Origin: Planctomicrobium piriforme
GTDB taxonomy: Bacteria; Planctomycetota; Planctomycetia; Planctomycetales; Planctomycetaceae
Assembly: GCF_900113665.1 (NCBI RefSeq)
Contig: NZ_FOQD01000020.1
Coordinates: forward strand, 1 to 64,000
Direction of reading: 5' to 3'
DNA: 64,000 nucleotides
The notes under the pieces were generated by a model. The model was given only the letters and a program-made list of their open reading frames with translations. It had not been told where the DNA came from and did no database searches. Shown in pieces: positions 62,501 through 64,000 of this stretch. Numbering within the stretch: position 1 is the first letter of the stretch; each line of letters starts with the position of its first letter. A program made the translations under genes and the position numbers.

Positions 62501-63632
62501 CGGAACCAACAAGATCGGCCTGTCGATCAATCTCAATGCCAATGCGTCGCCGGGGGCCGCCCAGGCGCTGCTGCGGGCGATCACCTTCAGCTGCACGTCC
62601 GAGAATCCGGCCCCGTTGCCGCGGACCGTCCGGTTCCTGCTCAATGACGGCGACGGCGGCATCAGCACGCCGGTCACGAAGACCGTCAACGTCACCCCTG
62701 TGAACGACGCGCCCGTCGTGGGAGGAGTCTCCGGCAGCGTGCACTTCGATGGATCATCCCCCGTGCTCTTGGCAAGCGATGCGACCGTCAGCGACGTCGA
62801 CTCCGCCGACGTTGCGAACGGCAAAATGACGATTGGGCTGACAGTCAATGCGGAGGGGAGCGACGTGCTCTCGATCCGCAATCAAGGGACTGGCGCTGGA
62901 AAAATCGGAGTGAGCGGGACGAACGTCACCTATGGGGGTGTCGTCATCGGCACTTTCAACGGGGGAACGAACAATGTCGCGCTCGTCATTACCTTCAACG
63001 CCAGCGCCACACCGACCGCAGCGCAGGCCTTGCTGCGAAATGTCCGGTTCGGCAGTTCGGTATCGACTCGTTCTGCAGCACCGCGAACGGTCCGCGTACT
63101 CATCAGCGATGGTGATGGCGGCGCCAGCACCGCGGTGACGAAGACGGTCACCGTGGACCCGGGCAACGCTCCGCCCGTGATCGGAGCATTTGATGCGGCG
63201 ATCACTTACAATAGGAACGCCGCTCCCGTCCGACTGGATACGAATGCCACCGTCACGGACGCCGACTCGGCAGACCTGTCGGGTGGGAAACTCCTCGTTT
63301 CAATCACCGCCAACAAGCAGTCGACCGATGTCCTGTCGATTCTGACTTTCGGCGCGGGCCAAACACAGGTCACGACCAGCAACACAAATGTTCTGGTTGG
63401 CGGAGGGATCATCGGGACATTCAAAGGCGGGACCAAGAATGTGGCGCTTGTGGTCACCCTGAACAGCAGCGCCACTCCGGCGAAGATCCAGCTCCTGCTG
63501 CGGGCGATTGCTTTCAGCAGCACTACCGAGAATCCATCCATATCGCCGCGAACTGTCAGCGTAACTCTCAGTGATGGAGACGGCGGAACCTGCTCTGCCG
63601 TTTCAAAAATCATCGATGTCGAAGCGAATTGA
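53532..63632 (+). CDS. Giant LEPR-XLL-type RHS/YD surface protein
   Basis: About 3,366 residues from the ATG at 53532, preceded by GAGGGG. A basic leader ends in LENLEARLLLT (about 54-64), a variant of the LEPR-XLL motif. Domain order: beta-rich passenger of the autotransporter-repeat type (about 65-1040); CARDB-like domain (about 1046-1160); two pre-peptidase-like beta domains (about 1168-1370); an IPT-like segment (about 1374-1460); an RHS/YD-repeat shell (about 1670-2490) ending in the core motif RFTSQDPIGISGGLNLYAY with DPVGL; a short hydrophobic variable segment (about 2491-2596); a DPNEKFG domain with a YRINFEN strand; an FN3-like domain; and three cadherin-like repeats. RHS shells usually encapsulate a C-terminal toxin. 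Here the core is internal and structural modules follow. Likely secreted and surface-attached. Confidence 0.9.
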   Translation: MRLSKRVRAWKNWVWKRISKSRSTPHRFVATDWAGILRRCERRRRRSSASHQRLENLEARLLLTTVSWIGGDGNYFHAKDIDGNFNWSNHSVPTADDDVILSSTARVDANGAVVPAKTLTLEAGVLQNATIGANTTVYGHSNGILENATLRGTIDLSVGYDSTLFFSNGLKLNNGTIKLGSSTGSPGALVAGFSPDPTHFQQAQSLNGTGQVITGSNQYNGIYLRNGAELTIGAGITISGQSAYLGSNYGPGQGTIHNHGTIRNSQPNGLYQLFGNWTNTGTITVSDPTATLWLNYQTRTADIGTILHTAGSVKVGGQIDNAGNTLLLDDERGVWLFTSGDFNEAPTGRLFGGVIRTSGSGQFLLKNYTFQGVTVPSGVTLYGAYESDPALPRSVLDGVTLNGTLDLQWRSLSMVYRNGLTLNGGTILLGSTSGSTASSLYGDYGNTQTLGGTGTIAFGGYIHNDGIGNNVVGVNTGGHVTLGPNLTLRGKSVTVGGTTRGFSSVNNSMINRARITGDVDYGAITLIGNLMNEGTVTLAADSTLNLNQTTTTAGLGMIDHQRGTVNFNGLLDNSDQLLLLDSKRGLWNFVTGIVTGGTIVTSGGGGIIFVQSTFKDLVIAAGVNVIASYSAGTLDNVTLAGTIDLTGVPSESRNLRFQNTLRLAGGVVKIGNASGSSFASFVAVGATAAVVGNGEILLGGNANNGFGSGDYFNTLTIGPGVLIHGQSGQIGNRTGTGVQTTLINQGTIQADVASGTLNIYGGFQNSGTVRATNGGTVYDQTQQSPNNVFGNFDYGTGTLTGGTWQVDDNSILRLLPIEIVTLAANVILDGPGARFYSDNATKEALAGLTTIAPAGSLTIRNGRNFTTSSALSNSGTLSVGAGSTLTVSGAYSQETASISTTVNGTLISTTNSVALKGGVLRGSGTVVGDVTNQATVAPGDPVGALSITGNYVQKGTGTLAIELNGTAAGTQYDRLQVSGQASLNGNYMVTLADGYGPVSGLTYLPITYGSRVGGFSSTSLPSYGGSPLLASQYEAAQNKLTALQSAPDLALVGVVMPQILIPGQAALINYSAQNAGTTPALGSWTDRFYLSTDQVLDADDLLIGSATHAGGLSVGASYASTAVLQLPQLGGNFYLLSRISADAPDTNRANNLSASANRFPLGIDTRSIIPGQQLVGSIATPVSIDRWTFTGTANQLTRFELLRQSSPGSVEFRLLGPNGEVVFDRTIVSSEVVTLPANGVYTLEARSSLGGTGIYKFRMAIPDQTVINLGQTYNGNFSTFAQYFKVNVTDAGPLLISFTDGTAGDVVQIFGKYGSLPEPRAFDVRNSTIGSNHQVLVPLAPPGTYYILVNGVKANPGSTFTLKVTSPALAVTASAPRAYGVGTGLATLVFNGVGFVSGTQAELVRQSNGAVIAAVNAWVDSSSKITSQFNLSSASVGTYNVRITLPDGTISTLPGAFQITATGGVLQTDLITPDVLGRHQPATLYVLYQNTGVAAMPAPLVVLRSGDPDDSDRPLLTLDKNLLGVGLWTSAIPKGFDHAVQILASGAIPGILQPGESARIPVYYAGLQQPWDFTDGEIEFAINTFDQQDSAPLDLSNVRPDWIPEDAWVGILANLQAQLGTTWGTYLQAVNQDAVYLSRFGQNVHDLHELYQFELNKAIGLSPLGSLATAVDASAPSAGLTLSFGRTFGNTITSRYHEGIFGRGWDADWQFSLEQLPDGTVIVHESSDSARSFQPDSRRAGAYFSQTGDAGVLKAVGGGFELTETSGLKTRYNSAGQLEYIQDINGNRITAGYAGSQLTSLTSSSGGALTIAYNAAGHVSQISDSAGHVTTYSYDPTNTLLLSVTSPAGTVNYTYSTGQGAPCEYALTSVTSPLGLVQHFEYDPQGRLTTAYLNNHLQQVTFNYDGLGKITTTDSTGAAGAVYFDAEGLLVRSDDAAGRFVLYEYNDARQLIKSTDDLGRSTTYTRCDCGRPKTITDVYGRTILTFALGGPNNAPTAFTDANGNVTRYGFDAAGNPTSTTYPDGTVERATYDADGNIETTVNRRGQLTSYEVNAAGQTTHEGWSSGYFQDFTYNARGLLATATDPAGTTTLTYDASDRLTRIDYPGSRWVTYAYNQDGRRTQIADSSGFATNYVYDAIGQLAEIRDAANALVVEYTYDNSGRLTREDKANGTFAVYGYDAAGRQTSVFNYNPGGAVNSKFVYTYDSAGRRSTQTTRDGVWTYTYDLSDQLTRAVFASSNPAKIPNQDLSYTYDALGNRLTTSANGVTTGYVGNNMNQYTSAGTTTYTYDADGNLRQENGPDGLKIYTYDEANRLVLVQEGGHVWQYEYDVLGNRSAVIYDGVRTDYLVDPTALGNVLGEYNAAGVRTVGYVQGFGLEAMSTSAGMRFYDFDATGSTAGISQANGSYARSYSYDPFGNSLYTSGTLANRFTFVGQAGVMDDGNGLYSMRARSYSPEQGRFTSQDPIGISGGLNLYAYVQNNPISLIDPVGLSPLTSKPLCEQIFVDLFDYMLISNSAVLGGLTGSIGFLAVWGATSAGIVYASADTLAAFSLGFFGATTSGAAACVGHFLINDPYRTEKFPRPLPNLDDLVRLRTVQGLDPNEKFGAAGYGPHAYLKGDATIPYRINFENLGPGSDPVPTTPASAPAQRVEVTDPLSPKLDWSTLQFTEFGFGDIVVQVPAGLQYYFTTVGMTYNDKFFNVEVELSFERTTGIVKVVFQSVDPATELPPEVLTGFLPPEDGTGIGKGHVLFSIQPLAGLPSGTELRNVAYISFDGQYVIPTNQINPQDPASGTDPAKEALNTIDSRPATSAVNSLPAKTSLTSFSVSWAGTDEAHGSGLAAYDIFVSDNGGAYVLWQDDVSTLSATFEGIEGHTYRFYSIASDNVGHLEAAPATPDAVTSVHANQAPILGGISGTGNYTENAAGTILAPLGTVMDVDSPDFNSGKLTITITANAQGTDVLSVRNVGVAAGQIGVNGMNVTYGGVVIGTYSGGTNKIGLSINLNANASPGAAQALLRAITFSCTSENPAPLPRTVRFLLNDGDGGISTPVTKTVNVTPVNDAPVVGGVSGSVHFDGSSPVLLASDATVSDVDSADVANGKMTIGLTVNAEGSDVLSIRNQGTGAGKIGVSGTNVTYGGVVIGTFNGGTNNVALVITFNASATPTAAQALLRNVRFGSSVSTRSAAPRTVRVLISDGDGGASTAVTKTVTVDPGNAPPVIGAFDAAITYNRNAAPVRLDTNATVTDADSADLSGGKLLVSITANKQSTDVLSILTFGAGQTQVTTSNTNVLVGGGIIGTFKGGTKNVALVVTLNSSATPAKIQLLLRAIAFSSTTENPSISPRTVSVTLSDGDGGTCSAVSKIIDVEAN
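62240..63632 (+). repeat. Three tandem cadherin-like coding repeats
   Basis: Three units of about 150 codons end the giant RHS protein. Each has a DVDS or DADS block, DVLS-I/V-R-N or DVLSILTF, a GTNVTYGG-V/NTNVLVGG block, LLRAI/LLRNV and RTV blocks. They match the 155-residue modules of the minus-strand giant at the left end, including YTENA in the first unit. The shared module suggests common ancestry or exchange between the two genes. Confidence 0.85.
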
Positions 63633-63724
63633 GGTAGAAGGGGCGAATGCAGAAGGTGCCGCGAGCAGCGCACGCGCATTGAAGTCTATGTCGGCCACTG
63701 ACTGCGTCATCTCGTAGCCGCATT

Positions 63725-64000
63725 TTACTTCGCGACATTCGATGCCGGCGGTGGCGCGATGGATGATCCTGATCGGGGCGAAGTCGTCAACGGGGCTTTG
63801 TTCAGGAACTTCTTGAGCGGAATGTCGTAGTATCTTGCCCCGGCCGTTGGACCCGCCATTTGCGATCGACCGTCAACCGTCAGGGTGAAGATCCGAATCA
63901 CGGCGCGGTCGGCAAATTCCTTCCCGACCTCCACCTGCCCGGTGAGTTTGCCGTCGTCGGTTGGCTGCATCGTGATGGACGTCTTCACAAGATTCGTGCC
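63725..64000 (-). CDS. C-terminal part of a protein cut by the right window edge
   Basis: The minus-strand frame is open from the stop at 63725 to the window end, about 91 codons. The segment reads as a beta-rich module (SITMQPTDDGKLTGQVEVGK) followed by a short Ser/Pro tail (SPRSGSSIAPPPASNVAK). A GTG at 63988 exists, but the frame continues without a stop beyond it, so the gene probably starts outside the window. No family is recognised. Confidence 0.55.
   Translation of the reverse strand, partial: GTNLVKTSITMQPTDDGKLTGQVEVGKEFADRAVIRIFTLTVDGRSQMAGPTAGARYYDIPLKKFLNKAPLTTSPRSGSSIAPPPASNVAK

Overview
This 64 kb window looks like the chromosome of a planctomycete. The evidence is two giant surface proteins that each begin with a basic leader and an LEPR-XLL-type motif (LEPRALL and LEARLLL), a DUF1559 prepilin-like protein with an FTLIE helix and a C-terminal H-x9-DG box, an atypical MoxR/DUF58/vWA cluster that also carries terpene-cyclase-fold and thioredoxin proteins, and many very large secreted multidomain proteins. 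No tRNA, rRNA or CRISPR array was seen. Base composition is moderately GC-rich throughout. The clearest local dip is inside the right-hand giant gene, around 61.0-61.3 kb.

Layout. (1) 0.27-10.5 kb, minus strand: a giant surface protein of about 3,400 residues with Ig-like repeats, an embedded Ser-type sulfatase, RTX-like calcium repeats and eleven copies of a ~155-residue cadherin-like module. (2) 11.2-28.5 kb, plus strand: a tightly packed ten-gene run of MoxR ATPase, EF-hand/TolB-propeller protein, DUF58, BatA-like vWA membrane protein, a second vWA/amidotransferase-like membrane protein, a 1,088-residue coiled-coil membrane protein, two small secreted proteins, a squalene-cyclase-fold protein and a large secreted protein with a C-terminal thioredoxin domain. 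Several junctions are ATGA overlaps, so this is probably one operon. MoxR with DUF58/vWA partners is a known chaperone-like pairing, and the rest of the cluster is probably its envelope-located machinery. A 56-residue Flp-type pilin follows. (3) 29.4-33.2 kb, minus: a DUF4132 protein and, downstream, a small protein that ends in Gly-Gly and resembles a ubiquitin/MoaD-like protein. (4) 33.4-39.6 kb, minus: a 2,061-residue FecR/VIT/vWA/secretin-like/TPR protein. (5) 39.9-44.7 kb: a divergent pair, a secreted PDZ protein and a secreted trypsin-like protease that has no PDZ domain of its own.

(6) 44.7-49.6 kb is an accessory cassette. It has four minus-strand genes of unrecognised function, two of which (406 and 471 aa) are diverged tandem paralogues, and a divergent CI-like regulator. 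A decayed surface-protein fragment lies at its left edge. (7) 49.8-53.1 kb: a DUF1559 gene, then a gene-poor stretch with four similar terminator-like hairpins pointing to the minus strand, then a LuxR-type regulator. (8) 53.5-63.6 kb, plus: a second giant surface protein with a beta-rich passenger, CARDB, pre-peptidase-like, RHS/YD core, a variable tip and three cadherin-like repeats related to those of the first giant. A partial gene enters from the right edge.

The best candidates for undescribed biology are the DUF4132/Gly-Gly protein pair, the paralogue cassette with its odd repressor, and the hairpin array. All functional names rest on motifs read by eye. No database search was run.
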